Under the pieces are notes generated by a model. That model was not told the origin of the DNA. It worked only from the letters and a program-made list of their open reading frames with translations, and ran no database searches. A program made the translations under genes and the position numbers. Below, in pieces: positions 21,758 through 33,269 of a stretch of 64,000 nucleotides of DNA (the first letter of the stretch is position 1; each line of letters starts with the position of its first letter). Origin of the DNA: Chelonoidis abingdonii (Eukaryota; Chordata; Testudines; Testudinidae); NCBI RefSeq assembly GCF_003597395.2, contig NC_133782.1, positions 3,471,556 to 3,535,555 of the forward strand. Reading direction: 5' to 3'.

Positions 21758-22527
21758 CGTTTCTGAATCTGGCTGCAAAGGTTGTGTTTATCTTTACGAT
21801 TACTTGAACTAACAATGTTTCTGCTCTTACGTTCCCCCACCCCCTGCCCCACTGCCGTCTCCTCCACATACGTGGGGTGAGGGAGTATTTCTTGTAATCG
21901 TTTTATTTTATGACAGTTTAAAGCTAGTTGTCTGGTGGGGTCCAATTGTCTGGGGCTGGTCACATTGCTACACCACCCTGTGGCTTTTGCCCTCTGGGTC
22001 AGACTGTCAAACAGCTTTAGTTAGACTTTACCACAGGTGGCTGGCTACCTTGGTCATGTGCCCCCCACCCCCTACCTACTGTTGCAGGGGGCAGGGGGGT
22101 GTCGCTGCATGTGTTGATGTTGCCACATGCTCGTACTTTCACTACCTGTATCCAGCATGCCTGGACTGCCACAAATCAATATCCCTTTGAGACAAGAACT
22201 TGTTGCAGGATAAAAGTGGGCCACTGATCTTCAAAATGTAGTGGGGAGCCAGGGTTGAAGGAGCCTTGGGTTTGATAATGTAATATAAAGTATTTGGAGG
22301 AGAAATGGACAAAGCCCAGGCACAATGGCAACTGTCACTGGAGCTAGGATATAAGGCTCTTGTGCAATGTATTTGTGAATGTGTGTTAGACTATCCAACG
22401 CTCTGCTGAGAAATCAGTGTAGGATTATATTTGAAAGAGAAATTTCTATATTTTTTAAATACAGAACTTAAAAGCTGTAACCACTTTTGTTCCCAGGGGC
22501 CTGTAACCTTTGTCTGTTGGTGGATGT

Positions 22528-22533
22528 AATAAA
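22528..22533 (+). promoter_or_regulatory. Candidate distal SNPH poly(A) signal
   Basis: Canonical AATAAA with a downstream GT/T-rich stretch (gggtctctgtttcc) lies 3.4 kb past the SNPH stop. Earlier AATAAA hexamers at 19401 and 20436 could give shorter isoforms. Confidence 0.45.
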
Positions 22534-22550
22534 TGTCATTGGGTCTCTGT

Positions 22551-23509
22551 TTCCATGTGGCTGTTTCCACGTAGCCGGCCGTAGGCTTCCGCTCTGGAGC
22601 GAGCTGGGCTGGAGCGCACATTCCACAGATGTTCCCCTTTCAAAGTGTCCCTGCCTCTGCGTGATGAAGCATTGCTGGGGTTAGGGCCTCGCCCCTGCTG
22701 CCCGGACGTGATGTCTCAATCCAGTGTGTCCATTCTGCTCCTGGGGCACTAACGGGCTCTCTGGCCTGAGCAGTCAAACCCGACCCAGGGATGGGGAAGC
22801 AGCAACACTCTGAGTGCCTTGTGCTTTCAGGCATGCCGTGCTGGTGGGGTCACGGTTCCTTCTGTCGGGTGTGTCTCAGGGAGGGACTTGGGAAGTGGGA
22901 AGGCTGATAAAGCAGACAGGGGATAGGGCAGTTCTAGTTTAACTCCTCGATTCTCAGTGGGACAGGGGCCCAGCACAACATCTGTTGCCAGCAGTGGTTC
23001 TAATGGCCCACGGAGAAAGGAATAAGATTCGTCTGACAGTGCTGAGCACGGCGTTCTGGGCCAGGACTGGGGACTTTATGCTGCATGGTGTTGGGACTTC
23101 TATCCACCAGTCCCCATTACGCCCCTTTGGGTAGCAGCCTGGGTGTATTAACATGCGCCTGTCTTTCTGCCTTGAGGCCGTTCCCATTCTCACCTACTCT
23201 ACCCATTAATCTGTGATGGGACAAACCCCCTTGAATCTGACCTGCTCTGCAAACACCTCCCTCAAGCACTACAGCTGGCCCGGGATTTAGCTGAGGAAGA
23301 ACCCACACACGCTGCTTGTCAAGTCCCAAGTTGTGCAAAGAGGAACAAGTGTGAATGCATTGCTAGCCAGCCGCAGGCCTCACCCTTCAATAGTAAATTG
23401 GGGTGGTGCTGCACAGTGGGTTTGGCACACTTGATGCTGGAGTGGCTACTGAGCCATTCATTAGCTCCTAAACCCACTCTCACTTCCCTTGGTTTAAGAA
23501 GAGGCAAAT
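22551..23509. other. Intergenic gap between convergent SNPH and SDCBP2
   Basis: About 1 kb lies between the two proposed message ends. I see no exon, RNA gene or clear repeat in it. The convergent arrangement is the same as in mammals. Confidence 0.45.
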
Positions 23510-23879
23510 AGGAGCAGCTTTAATTGAGTTTATTAAAACAGCTCTTTGGTGGGTCTTGAAAGGGTTGCATTACATGACCTCCACCAGGGAGGCCCCCCCA
23601 CAACCATTCACCTCGCTTCTGTGGATGTACACCTGCAGTTCTACCCACATCCACCTCCCCGCGCTCCTTCGGACACCAGCCGATTGCATGGACAAAACAA
23701 GGCTCAAGCCTATCCAGGTGAATTAATAAAAGATTAAAGGAAACAGATGGTTTTTGGTCTAGAATATCCCCCATCGAGATCCACCTGTTTTCCTGGCATT
23801 GTAGGGAAGTCTTTTGGGATATTGCATTTAATAAGAGGAAAGAAGATTCGCTGAGCTCCTGCTGACCAGAGGCCGGACT
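23510..23879 (-). other. SDCBP2: Probable SDCBP2 3' UTR with poly(A) signal
   Basis: On the - strand the first AATAAA after the stop is at 23529-23534 (TTTATT on +). That gives a 3' UTR of about 360 nt. No ORF or repeat explains the stretch. The message end near 23.51 kb is inferred. Confidence 0.5.
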
Positions 23880-23934
23880 TTAAGCATCAGGAAGCGAGTG
23901 GTCCATGGATGACTTGATCTGCCCAGGTGACAGC
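23880..23934 (-). CDS. SDCBP2: SDCBP2 last coding exon
   Basis: The exon is 55 nt, with acceptor ctaactag at 23935-23936 and stop TAA at 23880-23882. After the split Arg it encodes [17 protein letters not shown]. This aligns without gaps to the remembered syntenin C-termini, which end in MDHTIPEV or MDHSIPDA. The acceptor has a weak pyrimidine tract, but phase and length fit exactly. Confidence 0.85.
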
Positions 23935-26900
23935 CTAGTTAGTAGATGGGAAAAAGGTCAGTGAGGAAGTGTTTGTGCAAAGGATCTGCCCGGTATCTTT
24001 ACCTAGCACCCCGCCTCCTTCCCTTGGCCAGAGCCTCCTTCCCGACATTCTGGGGGGCTGGGGAGAGCAGGAATTGACACTTTATGAACTGCACCAAAAA
24101 CCCTGTACTAGGTAAAGCAATGTACGTAGTACAGAGTGCACCCAGGGCTGTAGAGAGAAGGAACATGATGTGGTCCCTGCCTCAAACAGCGTCCGCTCTA
24201 ACCATGCAATGTACAGAGGAAGGTGGAGGAACGGGCCTGCAAAAAGCCTGCTGAGGAGCTGTGGGACTTTGCATGCACGTTGTTGGTGTCAGGGGGGGTT
24301 TGATTTTTGTTTTTTGATCCTTTTACTTGAAAAGGGAAAGATGCCAGAGGCCAGCAGCAGCCACCGGCCCGGTTGCACTAAGCACCATACAGAGGCAGTG
24401 GGGGATTTTTGGCACTATGAAAGGCATAATTTATTAGCAATTTACAGTAATTAACCTGACCCTTCTCTAGCGCCTGTGACTGAAAGCCCTCACCATTTCA
24501 CAACCGTGTTTGCTTCAGCTCAGCGCCTCCCTGCGGGGTCGGGAAGGCTGATCCCCAGCGCAGCCTACGCTGTAATAAAAGCTCTGGCCCGGGTCAGGTT
24601 CGAGCTGGAGCCAGGCCTCTGAATGCTAACAGAGCTCTATGAAGAGCTCACAGATGCCTCCAGCTGGGACGCGCCGGGCCAGGAGGCACTCACTTTGCCA
24701 TTGTGCGTGTGTGGGAAGCCAGTGTCCCTACCGTTTGACCATGTGCTCGTAGATCACTGTGGGGATGATGGTGATGGTGACGGCGTTACCAGCTGTAGCC
24801 AGGATATCCAGGATTTGTTTGTCCTTGAGGGGGGAAGAGTTGAGAAACACAATTTTACAGCCCCAGATACTGCACGGGCCAAGCATTCTCCCCCTAGGCA
24901 GAGCGAGCGCACTGCTGCCACTCCGCTGTGCACTCCTGCAGCAGCACAAAGGAGGTGCATCAAGGGCAGAGTGTAGGCCAGTTCCCTGCTAGGGGTGAGT
25001 TATGCATGCACAGGGGTTAGTTGCATAGACAGCTGTGCAAACCTAGCTAGTAAAAAAAAGAGTCAGCCTTGATTTTTTTTTTAAACGTTCTTAACGTGGC
25101 AGCCTTTAAAACCAAAAGCCTCACCTGCTGGAGGCAGCTGCAGGGACCTCCCATAAAGCAGCCCTTATTCAGGCTGACAACACACCAGTTAACATCACTA
25201 AATGACATGAAAAAAGACTTTGTTTCACTCCACCAAGCCCTGGGCTGGGGCACGCTGATCCCCCAATAAAAGGAAGGCCTGGGAAGAGGGACCAAAACAG
25301 CCACGGAGTGTTTGCTGCAGCAAAATACTCCAACTTATAATTTAATTTCTGGTACATTTAACTAGAGATGAGTTTCCTTCAGCCTCCAACCACAATATTT
25401 TCTTTTAATCAAAGACACCAGGTGGGGGAGATTTTCAAAGCCACAAGGGGGCGTTCGGGACCTTAGTCCCACTGAAAGGGGCTGGGTGGCTCAAAAATCT
25501 TCCCCTCAAACTCCTTGGTACCCAGCTGCTTTGTCTGGTCTGACCGCAGCACAGCGATCGCCCCAGGAAACACTTCCACAGCAGCAGTGAACAAGGAGAC
25601 ATCAGTAACCCACAGTGGCAGCAGTTCCTGTTTCTCAAGAGAGAGACAAATCTTCAGCTGTAGGTCACCCGACGGCTACCCCAGAGAGGTGGGATTCTCC
25701 CGCTGTGGGACCAGCCCTGAGCGAGAGCTGCTCCCTTTCCTGGCCAGGGGCCTGTCTCAGGGAGTCTCCCGCGCGCACCCCTCCTGGCCCATCTCACCAG
25801 GGGCCTTTTACCTTCAGGCCGATGACGTTCTGCCCGTTCAGCTCACAGATGTAGTGGTTGATGAGCAGGCCGTTCCGGGCTGCAGAGCTGCCTTTGGTGA
25901 GAGAAACGATCTTCCCCTTCTTGATGACGAACCCCACGTGCCCCGTGCTGTCCTTGTGCATCGTCACCGTGCGCTGGAAGGGCCTGGGGAGGGCACCGGA
26001 ACATGGGCGGTTAGTCGGGACCTGACGCTCCACTGAGGAAGCCGGACACAGGCCGAGCAACCCCCATCCCCCACCCCACTCACCTGTCTCGCACGATCAC
26101 GACGATTTTCTCCGGGGCGGCCTTTTTCAGGGCCCTGTTGGCCTTATCTGTGCTCCAGCCAGCGCAGTCCTTCCCGTTGATCTGCAGCACCTGGTCCCCG
26201 AAGCGCAGCCCGACAAGGGACGCTGGGGAGTTGGCCTTAACCAGCTGCACAAACACCCCCTGCGGGAGGAGCAGGAGTCAGACTATCACAGGGGCGGCAC
26301 CAGGCATCCTGTGCCCGGGACAGCGCTCGCATCGCTCAGCGGCGACCACTCCCGCTGACTGCAGAGCGGCTCAGCAAGGGATGCTGGCCAGGCCTCGGCT
26401 GGAAGGATTTGGAGTTGCAGCGTGAGGGTTTGTGACAGAGGTAAAGTACCACAGCGGGCACTGCCAGGGCGACCCAGGCACCAGGCTGGCTCCAGGGAGT
26501 TTAGCTCCTGGTACCCCATCTCACAGTCAGAGCATCCTCAGACCAAACCGATCACTATCAATCACAATGGGGTCCAGCTTCTCCTTGTACTATTCTTATA
26601 CAGCCCCACAGTTGCCCAGCAGGTCCCAGCCCTGACCCTCAGGAGCCAGGCCTGATGGGACCGCAGTGGACCCAAGGTGAGCGATGCACAGTGGCCTCAG
26701 AACCCACCTGGTCGATGCTTTTCAGCTGGAGCCCAGTCTTCCCGCGCTCATCCTTGCAGAGGTGGAGCTCCCGCAGGCCCGGTCTGATCTCTGCCCTGCG
26801 CAGTCCGAGGTTGTTTCCCGTCAGTGGGGCGACCAGCACACCCTGGGAGGAAGGGACCAGGGCCCCTGCCTGCTGGAGAATCCAACCGGAATGTGAACAA

Positions 26901-28757
26901 TCTGAGTTGACTCAAGTGCAGATGGTCCATGGGGTGGAATGAGAGTGGGGAGGAAGATGGCATCAGGGCTGGTCCGTCACATGTGTCTATCACTGGAGTG
27001 GGCAGCGGGGGCGAGATGTGGCAGGAGAGAGGAGACTTTCTGGTAGCAGAGCCAGGCAACAGAATAGGGAGGTGACCCCGCCTGCACATCCCGCAGCCCC
27101 TTGCACCCAACAGCCCTGGGCCAGGGCTCAGCAAACTGCCACAGAATGTTGCAGATGCCAAGCGCAAGGCCCAGCAAGGTGCCAGGAGCAAAAGCCAGTG
27201 GCATCAGGAGTAACCAGTGGCTCGGGGCTAGGGGCTGGGTGGGAAGGTGGGATTCCAAGCAGTGAAGAAGACACGGATACAACATATTCCCCAGAAACGA
27301 GGGGCAGCCCAAAGTTTGGCATCAGCTTAATCCCCAAGAGCCATCTACGGGCCGGCCAGGAAGTGAGACTCAGGCTGGCTCTCCCAAGCCCACTCCTCAG
27401 GCACCAGACCAACTGCTTCTTCAGGGGGACTTCTGCCTGGGTCTGCAGGTTCTGTCCCCTCCTCTACAGAGTGTCTGGCGGGAGTGAGGGCAAGGACCCA
27501 GCTTATTGGGGCCTAGGACATGAGTGGTGCCATCGGGGGGGGACAGACAGACACAGTCACAGCGATACCTACGTTGCCACTTGCTGGGACCAGGGCTAGG
27601 TCCTTCTGGACCTCTTCACTGGAGAGCGAGAGCCCCATGTAGTCCCCAAGCTCCGTGAGGTTTGGGTACAGAACAGGTGGGGCTGAGGGGAGAAGAGAAA
27701 AGAACATTGTCCATTCAGAGAGCTAAGCTGAGCAGGCAGCGCCTGGGCCAGCCAGGGAGGCCCTGTCCTCCTGCCACAGGATTCGACTGCCTCCCTTGAA
27801 ATGAAGAGCAACTACCCACATCCTGCAGCCCCGAGACCCCACGAGACAGAAGCCCTTAGCCCCACCACCCCACTGTGGGGCTGATGCTCTGAGCCCCGGC
27901 AGGCGCGCCCCAGTGCTCGAACTGCTGAACGTTGTCAGGCGGCTCGGCAGGTCCTTACGTTTGGCCACCCCTGTCCTATAGCTTCAGGGCAAAGATCTGT
28001 CCTTCCCCCAGAGGTCCCCTCCCCCCTGCATCACCCCAAGCAGCCAGTTCACAGCCCCTCCTCACTGTGCCCGGCCTGGGGCGGGGGGTGCAGCTGAGAA
28101 TTAACCCTTTGTTCACTGGGGAATAAGTGCTTTCCCCTGCACCCTGAGCCGCTATCGAAACCACTCCTGGTCTAGAAGACTGTCCCTCAAAACCGCTTCT
28201 CGTGGCGAGAGGCTGTCTCAGCTGGGACTTACCCGTTGCTGGCTCTGACTTCTCTGCAACCCCAGACAGAGCCCTGGTGGCTGCATTCGCCTGAGCCTGG
28301 GAAGAGAAGACAGCCTTCACTATGTGGGATGGCAGTGGGCACAGACAGCGGGCAGGGTTGGCACGTTTTATCACCCCACCCCCCAGCTTCTGGGGAGCTG
28401 GGATTGTCCTTGTGCTCTGTCAGTGGCTGGAGCAAATCCACGCCTTCCCTTTCAGCACCGGGTAATGGGCTGGGAGACACAGCTGGGCTGGTCACTGAAA
28501 CCAAACCACAGACGAAGGGGACCCTGCTCACTCAGTGTCCGAGGCCTTTGCTTGAAGAGGGACATAGCACATCACTAGGTGCAAGGCCGTCAGGGAGCAC
28601 CGTCACCGCCCCTCCACATGGATGGGGCCACACTGGAGCCTCGACAGAAGCTGCTCCAACAGCCGAGCTTGGTGTCAATTGGACCCAAAACCCAACCTCT
28701 TACCTGCAAGGTTTGATCCACCTTCATGTCCTCCAGTGATGGGTACAGAGCTGACAT
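23880..28757 (-). CDS. SDCBP2: Syntenin-2, tandem-PDZ scaffold, eight coding exons
   Basis: Syntenin-2 is a cytosolic and membrane adaptor whose two PDZ domains bind syndecan-type tails and phosphoinositides (family knowledge). Exons 28704-28757, 28233-28296, 27573-27682, 26708-26842, 26084-26259, 25812-25983, 24732-24823 and 23880-23934 join to 858 nt, or 285 aa. The human protein is about 292 aa. The N-terminus carries two LYPxL motifs (LYPSL at 4-8, LYPNL at 44-48), a type used by syntenin-1 to bind ALIX. PDZ1 spans about 100-180 with loop KTGLQL. PDZ2 spans about 181-260 with loop HVGFVI. The C-terminus ends SMDHSLPDA. Specific motifs such as [12 protein letters not shown] and [20 protein letters not shown] identify the syntenin family. 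Neighbours SNPH and FKBP1A favour paralogue 2 over SDCBP. Confidence 0.95.
24732..24823 (-). CDS. SDCBP2: SDCBP2 coding exon 7 (end of PDZ2)
   Basis: The exon is 92 nt, with an acceptor ending cccctcaag. It encodes [20 protein letters not shown] and then [10 protein letters not shown]. The donor is GTAGGG directly after a split Arg codon. Reading on unspliced gives an in-frame TAG at 24728-24730, but the family continues past this point and a matching final exon exists at 23880-23934. The TAG is therefore intronic. Confidence 0.9.
25812..25983 (-). CDS. SDCBP2: SDCBP2 coding exon 6 (PDZ2)
   Basis: The exon is 172 nt with acceptor gccctccccag and donor GTAAAA. It encodes [40 protein letters not shown] and [17 protein letters not shown]. 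This holds the PDZ2 carboxylate loop and most of the fold, and is the best conserved exon of the gene here. Confidence 0.96.
26084..26259 (-). CDS. SDCBP2: SDCBP2 coding exon 5 (body of PDZ1)
   Basis: The exon is 176 nt with acceptor ctcctcccgcag and donor GTGAGT. It encodes [20 protein letters not shown] and then [19 protein letters not shown], the central strands and helix of PDZ1. It ends IVVIVRD with a split Arg codon. Confidence 0.95.
26708..26842 (-). CDS. SDCBP2: SDCBP2 coding exon 4 (start of PDZ1)
   Basis: The exon is 135 nt (45 codons, phase 0 at both ends), with acceptor cttcctcccag and donor GTGGGT. It encodes [19 protein letters not shown] and the first PDZ1 strands ([20 protein letters not shown]). 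Confidence 0.95.
27573..27682 (-). CDS. SDCBP2: SDCBP2 coding exon 3
   Basis: The exon is 110 nt, with acceptor tctcccctcag and donor GTAGGT. It encodes [20 protein letters not shown] and then [17 protein letters not shown]. The second LYPxL motif and the MGLSLSS segment match remembered syntenin sequences. Confidence 0.92.
28233..28296 (-). CDS. SDCBP2: SDCBP2 coding exon 2
   Basis: The exon is 64 nt between a cttctcttcccag acceptor and a GTAAGT donor. It encodes an Ala-rich linker ([20 protein letters not shown]) of the variable N-terminal region. Phase 0 in and phase 1 out match both neighbours. Confidence 0.85.
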
Positions 28758-28781
28758 GGCTGCTTCCGCCACAGGAACCAC
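28704..28781 (-). CDS. SDCBP2: SDCBP2 coding exon 1 (ATG at 28755-28757)
   Basis: On the - strand an acceptor (cctcttacag) precedes 28781, and a GTAAGA donor follows 28704. The ATG begins [18 protein letters not shown] (18 codons, phase 0). The 24 nt before it are 5' UTR. The acceptor shows that at least one untranslated exon lies further upstream; I could not place it. Confidence 0.92.
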
Positions 28782-29719
28782 CTGTAAGAGGCATGTGAAG
28801 GCAAGGGTGAGACAGATGCTCTGAAGCAAACCGAGAGCAAAGGTTACATTTCTCCCTCCCTCCCAGTTCACTGTCAAACCTTATTCGGAGCCGCCTGATG
28901 TGCCAGGGCAAGGAAAGGCCCAGCCTCTCGGGACACAAAGCTCTGCACACTGCTGCATTGATGTCCAGAGTCAGCATGCTGCAAGGCCAGTCTACACGGG
29001 GTTGGGCAAGTACTGGCCCCTGGGTCCCAAGTTTCAGGTTCCAATGGGGTGTGTTCACGGCACACAGCCCAAGAGGTCAGAGAGAACATAAAACATTCTT
29101 GCTGGAGAGTTACTGGTTGCAAGGTAACATTGCACTGACAGACTCCAGAACCCTCACGTACCAGTACCAGAACCAAAACCAGAGAGAGACAAAGCAGGCT
29201 GCTCCCTAAGGCAGTGATGCACAACTCACCCTGGCCTTGCTTTAAGTGGTTTCTTTCTCTCTTGCACACTTTGCTATAGTGCCCCCCCTAGCTTCCAAGC
29301 AGGACCAGGAAACCCCGTGCAAATTAAAATGACAGCCTACAGTTCCAGCAGCTTTCAAATATACCAGCTCAAAGCAAAACCTGAGCCTAAACCACTATAT
29401 TTCACCTGCCTCTGGGTTACAGCCACAGGAGGCTAATTCAGACCAGGTTCACCAAGCTGCAGGAAACTGGCACCTGAACCATGTCTAGTTTGGACCATGA
29501 ATGCTGTCTGAGTTCTCTTAGCCACGCTGGGCACAACTCTGCACCCAAGTAGCCAAAGCAAAAGCAATCAGCCCAACCATCAATCCAACCAGCAATCAGC
29601 CCAACCTGTAATCTGCTCAGCCCTCATGGGCAAAAATCCCCAGCGGGGGCATGAGTGTAGGATGGGATCATGGCCAGACCTCCATATGTGAGTCACATCG
29701 GTGTTACAGCGTGTGCGCA

Positions 29720-29721
<2 letters not shown>

Positions 29722-29750
<29 letters not shown>

Positions 29751-29774
29751 TCTCTCTCTCTCTCTCTCTCTCTT
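29722..29774. repeat. Compound (CA)n(TC)n microsatellite
   Basis: About 14 CA units are followed directly by about 12 TC units. Confidence 0.95.
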
Positions 29775-30770
29775 TCCAACGCCCCCACCCCCCTTCTCCT
29801 GGAGTTTCAGTGGAAATTTGCCAGAGAATAAGGTTTTTGTCAGGCTGCATCATGCCTGGTTCAAATTTTCCCTGGTGCATGTCAAGTGCCCTTGCCACCC
29901 TTGCAATTAAACACATTTGTGCCCTCCCTGCGGCTTGGGCTCCTTCAATTTTGTTGCACCTGTATCACATCTTTCCAATCAGTGGCCGCAAAGCTATTCA
30001 TGTAGGCCAGGTGGGGATAACTGAGTGCAGGTAAGGTGGTGCGGCCTGGCCCAAGGTTGCACACAGGAAATCTGTGAAAGTGCCAGATAGTTTTTTTTTT
30101 TTTAGACCAACACCCCCAGAGCACCTTGGCCATTCTAATGACTGCAGCCTGCCCAGGGGTCTGCCAAACCAAGCAAGTTTCTGCTGCACGAGACCAGCGC
30201 CATGTGTCAGACATTGTTCTCTGTGTTTTGTGGTGTCCAACCTCTGCTGGTAATACCACAAGTTCTGTGGCTTTAGCTGGTGTGACCTGCTTGTCTGAAT
30301 CGCTGCCTCTGTGCCATTAATCCCACAGAATAAACAGGCAGCGGGGCAGGCGCCTGCCCGGAGTCCGATTTCCCCTCGGCTTGAGGCCAACCAGCACGGG
30401 ATGCTCAGGGCACAGGCGGCTGTGTCAGGCAGGCCACTGCCATGAAAAGATCCCATTCAAACAGGTTTGGTACGTAAGCCTGGGAATCATATACAGCTTT
30501 GGGCCAGGCCAAGTTTCTGCAGCATCACATGATTGGTTTCTCTCACCTAAAGGCAGGAACCCTAATGGCAGAACATCTTAAGGGACAGAGCCCTTTTCTT
30601 CTCTCTCCTGGCCAACCTCACCACCCGGAAGGCTGGCCAAAACCTGTTTTGGTAATGCCGTTATTCTGCCCCCTGGCTCTGCCCGCTTTCAAACTCTTCT
30701 CCTGCAGTGGGTGCGCCAGTGTGTCTTCTTACGGGCGTTTTATGTCTTTTTATGCACATTGAGGTGGGGG

Positions 30771-30866
30771 TCGTGTGTGTGTGTGGTGTGTGTGTGGTGC
30801 GTGTTGTGATACATCTGTCCTCTGTGTGTGTGCGTGTGAGACCAGAGAGAGAGAGAGAGAGAGAGC
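30771..30866. repeat. GT-rich and (GA)n microsatellite cluster
   Basis: Interrupted GT repeats at 30771-30838 precede an (AG)n run at 30844-30866. A CA-rich tract follows at 30955-31003. Confidence 0.9.
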
Positions 30867-33269
30867 GAGCAGCAATGGAGCCTTTGAATGAAGCCAAGGG
30901 AAGATAAGAAAATACTGTTCCGCAAGCCTCAGCCCCTGAGCTCCCGCCCCTGAGACACACACATAGCGCGGCCACACACACAACACACACACACACCACA
31001 ACAGTCACGTCACGAGAGTCCTAGGCTAACACCACTGTGGCCAGCCCCTCTGCTCTACCTAGCGCACAAATGGGGATACACAGGGATACCGGCACAAGGA
31101 ATAGCATATTTCTGTGGGAAGTGAATGGTCTAATGGCAAAGCACCCACTGCTGTGCAACGGCTGGGGAAGCAACCTCGGCCTGCAGCCACTGGCAGCAGG
31201 GTGCTAGGGATTTACGCAAGAACCTGGGGTATTGCTGTGCTCGGACTTAGCCCAAGGAGGGTGCAGACTGCGGGTTTTCTCTGACCAGCTTTCGCCTCTG
31301 CAGCCAGGGTTAGTTCCTTGTGATGGCTTCCCCCAAAGAACCAAGTGAAAACCAGGCTTTTTACCAGGCCACGTTCCCCACTCCCACCCACCCACTATAT
31401 TGCGAAGGCCAGCTCTACAATGACACGGGGAACAGGAAACCACAGGAGTGAGGTGGTTGATTGGGGGGGCTGGAGAGCTGGGGGAAATACTATGCGACTC
31501 CTTGTTTATCAGAGTTGCGCTTTACTTTCTTACCAGCTGCGGTCTGGCCTGGACCTCCTTTATAAGATTCTGGGCCAATGGTGCTTCAGTGGGGTGTTAA
31601 TGCTGCGAGGGTCCTGGTTACACCTGGAAAGAATCCGGGCTTCCTGCACATTCTGACCCTACAGAACAAAACAGCTGCGGCTCGGGCACTCAGGCCAAAG
31701 CTCCTAGGTGTCCAGCTCCATTTGAACTCACTGAAATACGGCCCTGAGCCTGCGTCCCTCGGTCACACGCTTCCCTGTGAGCTAGTCCAGCGTGCGGTTT
31801 TCAATGCCCTAGTGACGCAGAGGGTGGTTGTTTCCACCCACGTCCCTCATCACTATCAGCTGATCTAACAGCAAAAGGCAAAGGTGGCTCTGCCCAGTTT
31901 TGTCACATGGTGACATCAGCCGCCCTTGTGGGGCATACTGCTCTGGAGGTCCGACGATTGCCCAAGCTCAGGCATTAGTTCAGAACCAACAGACGATGTT
32001 CTGGGGTTCGTCGCTTTATTTCCCCTGACTCTAGATTGTTGATTTATTTAACCCTCCAACCTAGCAGGGCTCCCGCTTACAAAGGCATTGTGTTGAGTGC
32101 AGCCCCTGGCTCTGAAAACACAATGCCAAAAGGTTGGGATCTCACGTAATGACATTGACCTTGGTGGATATAATCTGACATGGACCATTGCCACTGATAA
32201 GGGCCAAGATCTCAGACAGCAGCACCACCTGGGGCCGAGAGTAAAACCACCACCCTGGGTCCTGATGCCCCGCACTCGGACAGCTCAGCCCTTCTGGAAC
32301 ACGTGAATACCCAAAAACACTCAAGTGCCCAGGAATTCAGAGCTATAAAGGACAGATTGTACGCAAGGGAATTCAGTTAACTTCACTCACAGCTACCAGC
32401 CAGTGAAGGCATTTCTGGAAAACAGACTCCAGCCTGAGCTGCGTCAACTGTTTTCCCATCTTCCCGTCCTGGCACTAATCCTGTAGGAGGAAATTCAGGA
32501 TCAGCCTGAGTCCAGTTGAAGTCAGCATGCTGAGTCGACTCCAGTGGGAGCAGATGGCCTCAAAGTACTCCAGGGTGGATTGGAAAGTACCAGAGGAAAA
32601 AAAATCCATCTCGTTCTAGGCACCACTTTCACCGCTTTGGACGCAGATCCAAAGGCAAATGTCGTGATTTTCCCAGCAACAAGAACAGGCCCCTTTCACA
32701 CAAAGCCCCACAAGGGTCCTCAGCAATTTACCGCTTATGGGGCCGGGCCAACCTTGCTCATATGTGGAAAGTGTCAGATTTCAGTTGGAGTCGTGGACTA
32801 GACAATTTCATCAGCTGAGGGCTGTCTCCAGAGTGTTCCAGCGCCAGCACACAGGCTGGGCCCAGGCGTTCCCGTGTTTGGTCCAGCAGCGACCTGTGTG
32901 ATCATCAGGCAGCTTTTTGAAGGTGCTCAGCTCCCACTGTGCACCCCAGGTGACGCTCCATTTTGAAAGTCTGGCCCTCTGAGCCAAATCCTGTTCGTTT
33001 GTGAACATGGAGCACTTGGGGCCGCTCGCACTTTTGGTCACAATGGAAGGCCGCCAGCATAGAGCAAAATCTTGTGACCTTAAACATGCTCAGTTAGAGA
33101 GGTTGAAAGCACCTTGTCTCGCCTGGTTGAAAAAACGTAGACTTCATTCCATTCAGCACCTGCACGCCAAGCCCCAGCCAAGTGTCCAGAGAGAAGAACA
33201 GCTGGGCAAACCAAGCTTTGCTGCTGCCGTTGGCCGAATGCCAGAACTGCGGCTGAACCTGAGCCCACA

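Larger units (their letters stand above)
19152..22550 (+). other. SNPH: Probable SNPH 3' UTR
   Basis: No coding signal follows the SNPH stop. AATAAA occurs at 19401, 20436 and 22528. The last is followed within about 20 nt by GT-rich sequence, and AT-rich non-repeat sequence precedes it. As I recall, mammalian SNPH messages have a 3' UTR of several kilobases, so the distal site is plausible. The interval includes an inverted-repeat element (19553-19824) and a tRNA-derived SINE (20071-20240). Its extent is inferred. Confidence 0.5.

Noticed and set aside
24728..24730. TAG as the true SDCBP2 stop
   Set aside because: It lies at a GT donor, and a following exon restores the conserved C-terminus in phase.
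25515..26036. 173-codon + strand ORF
   Set aside because: It is antisense to SDCBP2 exon 6 (25812-25983) and its flanks. The - strand frame carries the PDZ2 domain, so this is a shadow.
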